From Armatimonadota bacterium (GTDB lineage Bacteria > Armatimonadota > Fimbriimonadia > Fimbriimonadales > Fimbriimonadaceae), in NCBI GenBank assembly GCA_027451905.1, contig DAIDHV010000002.1, positions 310,001-374,000 of the forward strand: a stretch of DNA of 64,000 bases, given 5' to 3'. The notes beneath the pieces are model-generated. The model was given only the letters and a program-made list of their open reading frames with translations, was not told the DNA's origin and made no database searches. Shown one piece after another: positions 9,614-18,267 of this stretch. The first letter of the stretch is position 1. Each line of letters opens with the position of its first letter. The position numbers and the translations under genes are program-made.

Positions 9614-10527
9614 ACCCGTTCCGAAAGCGCCCCAAAACACTTCTCTCAAAGGCGACAAATGTCATCGCACCCGCAATCGTTGTTCGAATGGTGCGCCACC
9701 TTCAAAAAAAACCGATTGAAGAGGCTGAAGAGTATGGTGCCAAGTTCGGCCGATTTGTGATGAAGATAGATTCCAAGCACCGGAACCGAACGATTTCAAA
9801 TTTAAAAATGATCTTTCCGGAATGGAGTGATGAGAAGATTCTGAAGGTGACGCAGCAGGTGTTTGAGCACTTTGGAAGGATTGGAGCCGATTTCACCCAT
9901 ATTCCCCTCAGAAGCCATGAGAAGGTTCTCAGCAGTTCTCAGGTTGAAGGGCTCGAGCACCTCCATGAAGCCATGAGTTTAGGCAAAGGAGTCATTGCGA
10001 TTACCGGTCATTTTGGAAATTGGGAGTGGCTTGGCCAATGGATGGCGGCTAATGACACCGAGCTGGCAGTTGTGGCACGAGATGCCAATCAGGGGCCAAT
10101 TCAAGACCTGCTTCAGAGCATTCGGGAAAGCGCGGGCACGGTGGTGCTGAGCAGGGGAAATGCGGCACGAGCCATTTTATCGAGATTGAAGGCAAATAAG
10201 GTGATTGGCATCCTTCCCGATCAAAATTCTCGGGATATTTATGTTCCTTTTTTTGGGCAGATGTGCGGCACCGTCATTGGTCCAGCCACCTTCCATCAAA
10301 AGTTAGGGTCTCCCATCGTTCCAGTGTTTGCAGTCCGCAAAGGACCAGAGCAGTATCAAATTATCTTCAAGCCAATGATTCAGCCGGTGAGCGGGTATGA
10401 AGCAGTTGAAGGAATCACGCGGGCGATCAATAATTCTTTAGAAGAAATGATTCGAGCCGTACCTGAGCAATGGCTTTGGATGCATGATCGGTGGAAAAGC
10501 GCGCGGCTCACCAATCAACTTCATTAG
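9520..10527 (+). CDS. Lipid A biosynthesis acyltransferase, LpxL/HtrB family
   Basis: Transfers a secondary acyl chain to the lipid A precursor. Has SNLKMIFPEWS near the N-terminus, the catalytic H-x4-E motif in ITGHFGNWEWLG, and the second conserved block GILPDQNSRD followed by VPFFGQ and the C-terminal PEQWLWMHDRWK. The start is uncertain: the frame opens at ATG 9520, overlapping lpxK by 94 bases; the next ATG is 9688, which would leave only about 30 residues before the first conserved block, fewer than usual. The N-terminus probably lies between these. Next gene starts 6 bases after the stop. Confidence 0.88.
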   Translation: MANCSSSDHDRAELNVGGNAEQELASTEPQLDPFRKRPKTLLSKATNVIAPAIVVRMVRHLQKKPIEEAEEYGAKFGRFVMKIDSKHRNRTISNLKMIFPEWSDEKILKVTQQVFEHFGRIGADFTHIPLRSHEKVLSSSQVEGLEHLHEAMSLGKGVIAITGHFGNWEWLGQWMAANDTELAVVARDANQGPIQDLLQSIRESAGTVVLSRGNAARAILSRLKANKVIGILPDQNSRDIYVPFFGQMCGTVIGPATFHQKLGSPIVPVFAVRKGPEQYQIIFKPMIQPVSGYEAVEGITRAINNSLEEMIRAVPEQWLWMHDRWKSARLTNQLH

Positions 10528-10533
10528 CGCCCC

Positions 10534-11469
10534 ATGGCCGAATCCCCAAGAGTCTTACTAGTTCGCTTTTCTGCAATTGGTGACTGTGTGATGACGGCTT
10601 GGAATGCCACCTCCGTGCGGCTTCTCTATCCCGAAAGCCATATCACGTGGGCAGTCGAAAAGCGTTGCCATGCGGTTATTGATGAAGACCTTCTTGTGAA
10701 TGAGTCGGCAGTCTTTGATAGATCAAAAGGTGGAGTTTCGGCGGGAAAGTGGTGGCGGCAGATCAGAAGTTACCTTCAGTTGCGCCAACAGCACTTTGAT
10801 TGGGGTATTGACTTTCAGGGTCATGGCAAAACTGCGTTAGCCCTTCGAATAGCTTGTCCGGGCAAAGGATTGATGGTGAGGAGCACCGACAAATTCTCGA
10901 TGCGCCTGAACCGGGTTGCGGGCCCTGCATTATGCGGCGAACACACCATTGAGCAAAATCAAAGAGCGTTGGCGAACTTTGGTGGGTTTGAAGTTCCAGA
11001 TTTGCCCTTGATGCCGAAGCTGCCAAATGCAGGCAAGCTAAGATTTGATGTTGTCATAGCGGTAGGAGCGGGCCATCCTTCAAAGACATGGAATCTGGAC
11101 CGATGGCTATCTGCTAAAGCCCAGCTAGCAAATTATGGTTTGCGGGTTGGGCTGATTGGTGGACCCCAAGACCCCTTGCCAGACAATCCAGATGAGGGGA
11201 ACATGGTTGGAAAACTAACTTTAAGGCAATCGATGGAAGTGATTGCAAACTCAAGCTGTGTGCTTTGCGGCGATACCGGAGCGGGCCACATAGCAGCCGC
11301 TTACGGCGTGTCAGTCGTGTCTATTTTTGGGCCAACTTCGCCGGTGTTGTACCGTCCCTATACCCAAGCGGGGGTTGTCTTGCAAAATGGAAGTGAGGTC
11401 AATGAAGTTTCGGTGGAAGAGGCAGTTGAGGCTGTGCTAGGGTGTTTAAGGAGGGCCGTTCAACGATGA
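10534..11469 (+). CDS. Glycosyltransferase family 9 (heptosyltransferase-like)
   Basis: 311 residues. GT9 enzymes add heptose to the LPS inner core from ADP-heptose. The N-terminus RVLLVRFSAIGDCVMT is the typical GT9 opening, followed by FDWGIDFQGHGKTA, VAVGAGHPSKTWNLDRW and the donor-site region CGDTGAGHIAAAYGVSVVSIFGPTSP. It stops in an ATGA overlap with a second GT9 gene. WaaC versus WaaF role cannot be assigned by eye. Confidence 0.88.
   Translation: MAESPRVLLVRFSAIGDCVMTAWNATSVRLLYPESHITWAVEKRCHAVIDEDLLVNESAVFDRSKGGVSAGKWWRQIRSYLQLRQQHFDWGIDFQGHGKTALALRIACPGKGLMVRSTDKFSMRLNRVAGPALCGEHTIEQNQRALANFGGFEVPDLPLMPKLPNAGKLRFDVVIAVGAGHPSKTWNLDRWLSAKAQLANYGLRVGLIGGPQDPLPDNPDEGNMVGKLTLRQSMEVIANSSCVLCGDTGAGHIAAAYGVSVVSIFGPTSPVLYRPYTQAGVVLQNGSEVNEVSVEEAVEAVLGCLRRAVQR
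11448..11454 (+). promoter_or_regulatory. Shine-Dalgarno that fixes the second GT9 start
   Basis: AAGGAGG lies inside the end of the first GT9 gene, 11 nt before ATG 11466. This ATG overlaps the upstream TGA (ATGA), so 11466 is preferred over the earlier in-frame GTG at 11442. Confidence 0.75.
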
Positions 11470-12500
11470 GTTCCTTGCTTCCATCGTTAGGCAAGCTAGG
11501 AAGGAAAGAGCCCAAGACACCTAGTCCCTTACAGATGGATTCACTGTTGCTGGTTAGGCTCTCCTCGATGGGTGATGTTGTGTGCACCTTACCAGTGGCT
11601 GGCTTTCTAAAGCAAGCCTTGCCGGAGGTGCAGATCAGTTGGGTTGTGGATCCCCGGTTTGCCAGCCTTGTAGAGGATTGCAGGCATGTGGATGAGGTCA
11701 TCACGGTGAAGGCAACGCCGCTTCGCCAAAGTTGGGAGGCAGTTCACAAGGACTATAGCGCGGTTTTAGATCTGCAGGGCCTAGTAAAAAGCGCTTGGAT
11801 GACCATAGCTGCCAAATCTAAGATAAAACTGGGATACCATTGGCAAAGGGAAGGTGCGTGCCTGACTTCTGCCCAAGTGCTACCCGATCCTACATCCATT
11901 CACATAGTGGATCAATACGTTGATGTTGCCCGAGCCTTGGTTGCAAAATCTAACCGACCAGTACCAGAATTTGTTGCTGATTTTGGATTGGTTCCTAACT
12001 CAGAGGCAACCAAAGAGGTGCAGCAAAAGCTTTTGAACAGCGGGGTCAAGGGCAGGTTTGTTGTAATGAACCCAGGTGGAGCATGGGCAACAAAGCAGTG
12101 GAAGCCTCAATCTTTTGCCCAGGTTGGGGCAGGGCTTTTGAAGCATGGCATCCAAAGCGTGCTGATCGGGAGCAAATCTCGGGCCGAAACAACTGCCATT
12201 CAATTGGCCCTTGCGGAGGCACAAAAGTTAGGCAGTCCTCTGGTTTCTATGCAAGGTCAAACGACGATCCGCGAACTGACCAGTTTAATCGGCTTATCAG
12301 CCGCTCATTTAGGTGGCGATACGGGGAGCACCCATATTGCGGCTGCGCTTTCAATCCCTTGCGTGGGGCTCTATTCCATTACGAAGCCGGAAAGATCGTG
12401 CCCCTATGGTCAGATTGACAACTGTTTGTATAATCCTATGAAGCTTGAAGACATTACGGCTGAAGAAGTTTTAGGCAAGCTGCTGCCTTTGCTGCAATAG
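11466..12500 (+). CDS. Glycosyltransferase family 9 (heptosyltransferase-like), second copy
   Basis: 344 residues from ATG 11466. GT9 signatures: LLLVRLSSMGDVVCTLPVAG, AVLDLQGLVKSAWM, MNPGGAWATKQWKPQSFAQV and GGDTGSTHIAAALSIPCVGLYS. It is coupled to the first GT9 gene by a 4-base ATGA overlap. With rfaE2 three bases downstream, both GT9 enzymes probably build an ADP-heptose-dependent inner core. The other ADP-heptose genes (gmhA, gmhB, rfaE1, hldD) are not in the window. Confidence 0.88.
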   Translation: MSSLLPSLGKLGRKEPKTPSPLQMDSLLLVRLSSMGDVVCTLPVAGFLKQALPEVQISWVVDPRFASLVEDCRHVDEVITVKATPLRQSWEAVHKDYSAVLDLQGLVKSAWMTIAAKSKIKLGYHWQREGACLTSAQVLPDPTSIHIVDQYVDVARALVAKSNRPVPEFVADFGLVPNSEATKEVQQKLLNSGVKGRFVVMNPGGAWATKQWKPQSFAQVGAGLLKHGIQSVLIGSKSRAETTAIQLALAEAQKLGSPLVSMQGQTTIRELTSLIGLSAAHLGGDTGSTHIAAALSIPCVGLYSITKPERSCPYGQIDNCLYNPMKLEDITAEEVLGKLLPLLQ

Positions 12501-12503
12501 ATC

Positions 12504-12962
12504 ATGGAAAGTATATTGACCCAACTGGATAATGTAAGGAGCCACAAAACTATTGTTTTTACCAATGGGGTTTTCGACGTCTTGCACAGTGGTCATATCC
12601 AGCTTTTACAATGTGCAAAAAGGCTTGGGAACATCCTTGTGGTGGGAATCAATTCCGATGCAAGCGTCCTCGGCTTGGGGAAGGGAAGCAATCGGCCAAT
12701 CAACTCCTTTTTCGATCGTAAGCAGGTCCTTGAAGCCCTTGTTTTTGTTGACTTTGTGCTGGAATTTCAAGAGCAAACGCCGATCGAGCTGATTAAGAAG
12801 GTGAGGCCTCACGTTCATGTTAAGGGCGGAGACTACGAGGCCTGCCAGTTACCAGAATTTAAAATTCTTCAAGAGATGGATGCCCTCATTGCAATCGTGC
12901 CCACCGTTGCGGGAAAGAGCTCAACCAACGTCATTCAACAAATGTTGGAACCTGCCCAATGA
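12504..12962 (+). CDS. rfaE2: D-glycero-beta-D-manno-heptose 1-phosphate adenylyltransferase
   Basis: 152-residue nucleotidyltransferase. FTNGVFDVLHSGHIQLL carries the HxGH adenylyl-transfer motif; VKGGDYEACQLPE and AGKSSTNVI are the other family blocks (usually ISTTxxI at the last). It corresponds to the C-terminal domain of E. coli HldE as a stand-alone protein and makes ADP-D-glycero-beta-D-manno-heptose. Its position next to two GT9 genes supports this rather than a glycerol-3-phosphate cytidylyltransferase role. It overlaps the next gene by ATGA. Confidence 0.88.
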   Translation: MESILTQLDNVRSHKTIVFTNGVFDVLHSGHIQLLQCAKRLGNILVVGINSDASVLGLGKGSNRPINSFFDRKQVLEALVFVDFVLEFQEQTPIELIKKVRPHVHVKGGDYEACQLPEFKILQEMDALIAIVPTVAGKSSTNVIQQMLEPAQ

Positions 12963-13762
12963 TTTTTGAGCGAAACCCCCAGTCCACATGGCTATTTTGC
13001 TTTGCCCATCCAGATGATGAGCTCACAATTGCGGCATGGATGAAGCAACTTTGTGATCTGGGGGCAACGGTTCACTCGTGCTGGACTCATTCAAATCCAA
13101 TTCGAGAAGAAGAGGCAAGGCAAACCGCAAAATTGTTGGGCCAACCCCAAGATAATCTGACATTTTTACATGGACTCGATGGAGACGTTTGTACCCAGAT
13201 CGAAGCCTTACTTCCTGATTTCCAGAACTTAATGGCTCGGATCAACCCAAGCCATATTGCAGTCTGCGCCTTCGAGCAGGGCCACCTGGACCATGATGCC
13301 ACAAATTTTTTAGTTCTTTCCGCAGCAACCGCTCCTGTCTATGAATTTCCACTTTATCACTGCTACCACCATTGGTATCAAACTCTTGGTCAATTTTCAA
13401 GTGGAACTGGCGTTGAAGAGTTGAAACTGAGTCAAGAAGAATCCTTGCTTAAGAAACGTCTTGCCAAAGAGTATCCCAGCCAGAACATTTGGAAGATCTT
13501 GTTTTGGTATGAGGCGTGGCATCGCTTGAGGTTTCGTTCCAGCGGGTTGTTGGAATTCGAGTCTCTTCGGCCTACTCAGCACACAACATGGTTCAAGCCA
13601 AACCATGCCGAGCCATTAGCATCTCAGGTTCTTCAGTCTTCCAAATGGCAGCGATGGGTCCAAGCGATGGAAAAGCTGGAAGCAGACTTCCCCGGCATTA
13701 CGGGAATGAATAACTGCGGGCCAACAGCTTCAGTGCAAGCCGGATCGGTACTCTCGAAGTAA
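12959..13762 (+). CDS. PIG-L/LmbE family deacetylase
   Basis: 267 residues. Zinc-dependent N-acetyl-sugar deacetylase fold, with FAHPDDELTIAAWMKQL (metal ligands H, D, D) and the partner histidine motif EQGHLDHDATN. Family members deacetylate GlcNAc-containing small molecules or lipids. Between LPS-core genes and ftsY, a role in modifying a surface sugar is likely but the substrate cannot be read from the sequence. Start overlaps rfaE2 (ATGA); its stop overlaps the ftsY start by one base (TAATG). Confidence 0.85.
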   Translation: MIFERNPQSTWLFCFAHPDDELTIAAWMKQLCDLGATVHSCWTHSNPIREEEARQTAKLLGQPQDNLTFLHGLDGDVCTQIEALLPDFQNLMARINPSHIAVCAFEQGHLDHDATNFLVLSAATAPVYEFPLYHCYHHWYQTLGQFSSGTGVEELKLSQEESLLKKRLAKEYPSQNIWKILFWYEAWHRLRFRSSGLLEFESLRPTQHTTWFKPNHAEPLASQVLQSSKWQRWVQAMEKLEADFPGITGMNNCGPTASVQAGSVLSK

Positions 13763-14634
13763 TGTTTAAAAATTTACTCCACCGGGTTGATCGACTTATG
13801 GGGAGAGGGGTCATTGATGACGAATTTTATGAAGAGTTAGAGGAAGCCCTTTTACAAGCTGACACCCATATCAAAACAACAGGGGAGATTTTAGCGGAGC
13901 TAAAGACCGCGGTTCGAGACGAAAAGATTGTTGAACCGGAGGCGATGAAAGAGCGGTTAAAGAGCGCGATTGCCAGTAGATTTGGTCAAAAGGAAGCCCG
14001 TGGCCTTGATATTGCCGATGTGCCGCCTACTTTATACTTATTTGTTGGCGTCAATGGAGTGGGGAAAACAACAACAATAGGGAAAATAGCAGATCTGCTT
14101 ACAAAGCGAAATCAAAAAGTGATGCTTGCGGCTGGAGACACTTTTCGAGCCGCTGCCATTGATCAATTAGAGATTTGGGCGGAGCGCACCGGTTCCGATA
14201 TTGTCAGGTCACAACCCAATGCTGATCCTGCTTCGGTTATTTTTGATGCAATTACCGCGGCTAAGGCAAGAAAAGCGGATTTTATCCTCGCCGATACTGC
14301 CGGACGGCAGCATAGTAAAGCGGCACTTATGGCAGAACTCAAGAAGGTGACGGGTGTCGCAGAAAAGGGTTTGGGACGCAAGCCGGATGAGATTCTCTGT
14401 GTCATTGATGCCAATACGGGCCAGAATGCAATCCGGCAGGTGGAAGAGTTCTCGGCAGCAGCGGGGATCACGGGCCTTGTGCTGACTAAATTAGACAGTA
14501 CAGCGCGGGGTGGTGCCCTCATCGGAATCTATGACCGCTTCAAGATTCCAATCAAATTGGTCGGAGTCGGAGAAAAATCAACAGATTTGCAAGATTTTAA
14601 ACCAGAGCGCTTTGCGCAGATGCTATTTGAGTGA
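13762..14634 (+). CDS. ftsY: Signal recognition particle receptor FtsY
   Basis: 290-residue SRP GTPase that docks ribosome-SRP complexes to SecYEG. N-domain residues about 1-90 (GVIDDEFYEELEEALLQADTH) and G-domain with GVNGVGKTTTIGKIADL, DTFRAAAIDQL, DTAGRQHSKAAL, TKLDSTARGG and the closing GVGEKSTDLQDFKPERF. The acidic A-domain present in E. coli is absent, as in many bacteria. It is the last gene of the lpxK operon, overlapping the PIG-L gene by one base. Confidence 0.96.
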   Translation: MFKNLLHRVDRLMGRGVIDDEFYEELEEALLQADTHIKTTGEILAELKTAVRDEKIVEPEAMKERLKSAIASRFGQKEARGLDIADVPPTLYLFVGVNGVGKTTTIGKIADLLTKRNQKVMLAAGDTFRAAAIDQLEIWAERTGSDIVRSQPNADPASVIFDAITAAKARKADFILADTAGRQHSKAALMAELKKVTGVAEKGLGRKPDEILCVIDANTGQNAIRQVEEFSAAAGITGLVLTKLDSTARGGALIGIYDRFKIPIKLVGVGEKSTDLQDFKPERFAQMLFE

Positions 14635-14660
14635 ACTAGACAGCGAGATTGGTTGAGGGA

Positions 14661-15896
14661 TTATTGCTCTTCTGGGCTGTGCCTTTCGTGGAGGATGCTA
14701 AGGCTCATGATCCAACCTGTCGTCACGCAAAGGCAGCATCCCACAAAGGGCATGTATCTGCCAAAGGATCTGCCTAAATGGAGAGCAATGCCGGTATCTT
14801 GCAGCTCTCGGTATAAAAAACCGCCAATCGGTGTGCCGATAATCGCGCCGATTCCCTGGGCGGTCATGACGGAACCTAAATAAGTTGCCCTCTTGGTGGA
14901 ATCCAAATCAGAAACGCTTGTCATCCAAGCTGGCACCGCTAGCAAGAAACCAATACCGATGGGAATTGAACCTAAGGCAAGGACCGAAGCGCTCCGAAGA
15001 GATGGCAAGAAAGCACCTAAGCTAATCACAACGAGTCCAGCCGAGCAAAGCCCCAAGCCGAGATGAACCGATCGTGCCTTGCCGATGCGCTCCCCCATTT
15101 TAGAAAGGGGAACGCTAAGAATTGCCATGGTTATGGCGGCAGGGAAGACTAAGGCGCCAAAGCTAGCTTCATTCATGTGAAACTGCCCAAGGGCAAAGAG
15201 TTTGATAATTCCTAGCGGGAATCCGATACCCATAAAGATGACAATGGCGAGAATGATATAGCCTGGGATCTTTTTGAAGCACTGAATAAACTCTTTAAAG
15301 CCCGCTTCTACTGGTGCCGTCGTTGATGCCATGGCTTTGATATCGGGGATGCCAAACCAAACGGTAAGAGAAACAGCGGCAAAGAGGCCGGCTGCCAACA
15401 GCATGCTGGCCCAGGTGGTGTGGGTTAGCACATTGACAAAACCGCCTAGCGGCAAGGCTAAGGCAATTCCAAGCATGTAGCATAAGTTGAGGATCGACAT
15501 CGCCTCTTGACGGCGTTTATCCGGCACCGAACTGCCAACCGAGGCATAGGCCGCCGGCCAGAGCATGGCGGCTCCAAGCCCGTCTATGGCCCTCAGGCCG
15601 ATGAATGACAGGACTTCAACCACGTCGCCGCCAGTATGGGGAACAAGAAAAGAGAGAAGCGCAGAAATAACACTCATGGCGGGGCCAATCGCCATGAGGA
15701 CTTTGGGGCCATAGCGGTCACTAAGATGGCCGGTGTAGGTTTTAAAAACGGCTTCGCTCAATAGGTACGAAGTCAAAACCAAAGTTATGAGTCCCTCGCC
15801 CATGTGTCGGTTAAACCGCAGGTACACAGGCATGGTAGAAATGTTGAGGACTGCATATCCAACCTCCGCGAGCAGCGCAACGAGAACTAGCCGCAT
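14661..15896 (-). CDS. MFS transporter
   Basis: 411 residues with about 12 hydrophobic segments. The loop 2-3 motif HLSDRYGPKVLM is the MFS signature (G-x-x-x-D-R-x-G), and a second half-motif is KMGERIGKARSV. Substrate not identifiable; the composition resembles drug/sugar exporters of the DHA or ACDE type. A good promoter is visible just upstream (15955-15982). The gene is convergent with ftsY, with only 26 bases between the stops. Confidence 0.88.
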   Translation of the reverse strand: MRLVLVALLAEVGYAVLNISTMPVYLRFNRHMGEGLITLVLTSYLLSEAVFKTYTGHLSDRYGPKVLMAIGPAMSVISALLSFLVPHTGGDVVEVLSFIGLRAIDGLGAAMLWPAAYASVGSSVPDKRRQEAMSILNLCYMLGIALALPLGGFVNVLTHTTWASMLLAAGLFAAVSLTVWFGIPDIKAMASTTAPVEAGFKEFIQCFKKIPGYIILAIVIFMGIGFPLGIIKLFALGQFHMNEASFGALVFPAAITMAILSVPLSKMGERIGKARSVHLGLGLCSAGLVVISLGAFLPSLRSASVLALGSIPIGIGFLLAVPAWMTSVSDLDSTKRATYLGSVMTAQGIGAIIGTPIGGFLYRELQDTGIALHLGRSFGRYMPFVGCCLCVTTGWIMSLSILHERHSPEEQ

Positions 15897-15954
15897 GAAC
15901 GGCTTGTTTTTGTAAATGGAATGTAATGGCCCGACGTTCGCTTGGGTTGGAGAA

Positions 15955-15982
15955 TTTATAGTTTGATCGGCTATTTCTTCAA
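15955..15982 (-). promoter_or_regulatory. Sigma70-type promoter of the MFS gene
   Basis: On the minus strand TTGAAG (-35, 15977-15982), a 16-bp spacer and TATAAA (-10, 15955-15960). It would give a leader of roughly 50 nt before the ATG at 15896. It lies downstream of the terminator-like hairpin that closes the ribosomal cluster. Confidence 0.55.
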
Positions 15983-16005
15983 TTCCTCCACATGCGCTAA
16001 TAGAA

Positions 16006-16039
16006 AGGCTTCAATCCACTATGACGTAGATTGAAGCCT
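16006..16039 (-). terminator. Terminator-like hairpin after rpsI
   Basis: A perfect 11-bp inverted repeat, AGGCTTCAATC / GATTGAAGCCT with a 12-nt loop, starts about 30 bases beyond the rpsI stop. On the minus strand it runs into TTTCTATT. It likely ends the rplM-rpsI transcript. Confidence 0.75.
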
Positions 16040-16067
16040 CAATTTTGGCACGAAATAAAAAACGGTA

Positions 16068-16460
16068 TTACCGCTTGACAAACTGGAAGCCGCGTCGGGC
16101 TTTCTTTCTGCCGTATTTCTTTCGTTCTTTGACTCTGGCATCTCGGGTTAGGTACCCGCCTGCTCTGAGTTCCTTGCGAAATTCGTCATTAACCGCCAGG
16201 AGGGCTCTGGAAATTCCAAGTTTAATCGCTCCGGCTTGGCCGCTGATTCCGCCGCCTTTTACGATAGCGCGCACATTGTAACGTCCTTCTAGGTCGAGGC
16301 TGACAAGTGGTGATCGCACCTGAATTTCTAAGACGTCTCGGCCCAAGTATTGACGAGAGTTCCTACCATTGATGGTGACCTGCCCGTCTCCGGGAACAAG
16401 CCAAACGCGAGCAATCGCGCTTTTGCGCCTTCCGGTTCCGTAGTTTTGTTCTTTTGCCAT
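16068..16460 (-). CDS. rpsI: 30S ribosomal protein S9
   Basis: 130 residues, normal length. Opens with [20 protein letters not shown] and ends with a basic tail finishing in VKR, the conserved KR end that reaches the ribosomal P-site tRNA. It is 7 bases downstream of rplM, the usual L13-S9 pair, and closed by a hairpin. Confidence 0.97.
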   Translation of the reverse strand: MAKEQNYGTGRRKSAIARVWLVPGDGQVTINGRNSRQYLGRDVLEIQVRSPLVSLDLEGRYNVRAIVKGGGISGQAGAIKLGISRALLAVNDEFRKELRAGGYLTRDARVKERKKYGRKKARRGFQFVKR

Positions 16461-16467
16461 ATTTTAT

Positions 16468-16902
16468 TTACTTCCGCACATCCAAAGCAATCGGGTTTTG
16501 AGCCTCGTGAGGATGCTCAGCGCCTTCGTAAACCTTGAGTTTCTTGATGATCTGATGCCCAAGCTTAGTTTTCGGTGTCATCCCCCAAACTGCTTTCTCT
16601 ATGAGCTTGACGGGGTTGTCTGCAAGCAAGGTCCCCCTTGCCACGTTCTTCAATCCTCCTGGCCAACCTGTGTGCCAGTAGATCAATTCTTCGCCTTTGT
16701 TGCCGGTTAACACGGCTTTGGAGGCATTGATAATAATCACAAAGTCACCGCAATCTGCATTGTAAGCAAAAGTGGGTTTGTTTTTTCCTCGAAGCACTTG
16801 AGCCACTTGGGAAGCAAGGCGACCAACCGGGATGCCGGTTGCGTCAACCACAAACCATTTGCGCTCTATAGTGCCTTCTTTAACTGTTGTTGTTCTATTC
16901 AT
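16468..16902 (-). CDS. rplM: 50S ribosomal protein L13
   Basis: 144 residues, normal length. [34 protein letters not shown] is split over residues about 12-45, followed by the typical YWHTGWPGG and the end block [17 protein letters not shown]. Pairs with rpsI. The 107-base leader between truA and rplM is rich in hairpins (separate entry). Confidence 0.97.
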   Translation of the reverse strand: MNRTTTVKEGTIERKWFVVDATGIPVGRLASQVAQVLRGKNKPTFAYNADCGDFVIIINASKAVLTGNKGEELIYWHTGWPGGLKNVARGTLLADNPVKLIEKAVWGMTPKTKLGHQIIKKLKVYEGAEHPHEAQNPIALDVRK

Positions 16903-16918
16903 TTTGTAACCATCGCTT

Positions 16919-16994
16919 GCCTAATCTCGTTAGGCTTCGATCTTGACTTCCCAATTCAAGAAGTCGTGATGCCGTTGCCAGCATCCTGGCAACG
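16919..16994 (-). promoter_or_regulatory. Three-hairpin leader before rplM
   Basis: On the minus strand, in order: an 8-bp perfect stem (16973-16980 with 16987-16994, 6-nt loop), a 5-bp stem (16945-16949 region with 16959-16963), and a 6-bp perfect stem (16919-16924 with 16930-16935, 5-nt loop) ending 16 nt before the rplM ATG. The last could mask or expose the ribosome-binding region. It resembles a ribosomal-protein leader in layout, but I do not recognise a described class. Confidence 0.4.
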
Positions 16995-17009
16995 CTTCCG
17001 GCGAACAGC

Positions 17010-17825
17010 TTATTCAGCATCTTCGCTTGATAAGAAACCGTCGGAACGAGTTCTGCAATCCTGGGGTGGATTGGCATAGACCACTTTTTTGAGGCAAAGC
17101 CCCTTGGCGGGAAGTACCACTGGTGGTTTGACCAATTTGCAATTGGGATCCAATAGCAGTGGGACGCTTTCTAAAGATTTGTGACCTCTGCCTATCTCGA
17201 GGAGTAGGCCAGAGATGCGCCTCATCATTCCTCTCAAAAATGCGTTTCCATCAATATTCATTTGAATTTCATCTTCGGTCCAGTTTAACTCAACTTTATG
17301 GAGCTGGCGAACTGTGTTTTGAATGGAGGGATCGAGTTCTTGGGTCAACAATTTAAAATCATGAATCCCGATCAACTGATTCGCGGCTTCTTCCATAGCA
17401 GCTTTATCAAACTTACGTTTGCCGGCTAAGAAGCAGTACCGAGCGCGAAAGGGATCACGGTTGTTGAGGAGCACCCTATACTGATAGCCTCTGTACTCGG
17501 TAGAAAACCGAGCATGGAAATCAGGTTCTGCAACACGGACACTCACGATCCTCACATCTTCTGGCAGGGCACGGTTAAGTACATTCTGCCACTTATCTAG
17601 GGGGACGTTTGCCGAAGAATCAAAGTGTATGGATTGACCTTCAGCATGAGCGCCACTATCGGTGCGGCTTGCTCCTATAATCTCGTTCACTTCGCCGGTG
17701 ATCCGGCGAACGGTTTCTGTCAAGGTTCCCTGAACGGTCCTCCGTCCAGTTTGTGCGGCAAAGCCGCAGAAGTCGGTGCCGTCGTAAGCAACAACGGCGT
17801 GATAACGTCGAATTTTAGTCCACAA
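17010..17825 (-). CDS. truA: tRNA pseudouridine(38-40) synthase
   Basis: 271 residues from the chosen start. Isomerises uridines 38-40 in the anticodon arm. YDGTDFCGFAAQ, the catalytic-Asp block GASRTDSGAHAEGQ, and FLRGMMRRI are typical of TruA. The frame is open to TTG 17870; I prefer TTG 17825 because homologues begin close to the RRYHAVVAYDGT strand, leaving an 11-base overlap with rplQ. None of the candidate starts has a clear Shine-Dalgarno. TruA after rplQ and before rplM-rpsI is a common order. Confidence 0.93.
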   Translation of the reverse strand: MWTKIRRYHAVVAYDGTDFCGFAAQTGRRTVQGTLTETVRRITGEVNEIIGASRTDSGAHAEGQSIHFDSSANVPLDKWQNVLNRALPEDVRIVSVRVAEPDFHARFSTEYRGYQYRVLLNNRDPFRARYCFLAGKRKFDKAAMEEAANQLIGIHDFKLLTQELDPSIQNTVRQLHKVELNWTEDEIQMNIDGNAFLRGMMRRISGLLLEIGRGHKSLESVPLLLDPNCKLVKPPVVLPAKGLCLKKVVYANPPQDCRTRSDGFLSSEDAE

Positions 17826-18267
17826 GTTCAAGAACAGCGGCAGGGCTTCCGTCTCCACGGCGGTAACCAATTCTGGTTAGCCGTGTGTATCCACCTGGCC
17901 GATTCTTCACTCGGGGGCCAATTTCATCAAAGAGATGCTTGACAAGGTCCTCACCATTGATGAGGCTATGCCGAACTAAGATTTGCTGCTTTTCAAAATC
18001 GGATTTTCCGGCAAGGAGGCGCTTCGGCTTGGGATTTGATTGGCTATGGCCAACCAAAGTCTTTCTAGCCCGGCGGCGTCCTTCCAATCCATCTTCCAAT
18101 TTGGTGAGGTGGATGAGTCTTTCCACTTCTCTTTGAAGCTCTTTTGCTCTTCCAAGCGTGGTGTGTACGTAACCGTGCCGAATAAATTGCCTCTGCAGAT
18201 TGACTAGCAGGGCTCGGCGTTGGTCTGAAGGCAGACCAAGTTTGCGTCTATCAACTAAATGTCTCAT
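17815..18267 (-). CDS. rplQ: 50S ribosomal protein L17
   Basis: 150 residues, longer than the usual 115-130. Starts MRHLVDRRKLGLPSDQRRALL and ends with GPRVKNRPGGYTRLTRIGYRRGD then APAVLEL-like residues (AAVLELVD). The extra length sits in a basic insert at about residues 68-90 (RARKTLVGHSQSNPKPKRLL). Start codon overlaps the rpoA stop by one base. Confidence 0.96.
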   Translation of the reverse strand: MRHLVDRRKLGLPSDQRRALLVNLQRQFIRHGYVHTTLGRAKELQREVERLIHLTKLEDGLEGRRRARKTLVGHSQSNPKPKRLLAGKSDFEKQQILVRHSLINGEDLVKHLFDEIGPRVKNRPGGYTRLTRIGYRRGDGSPAAVLELVD

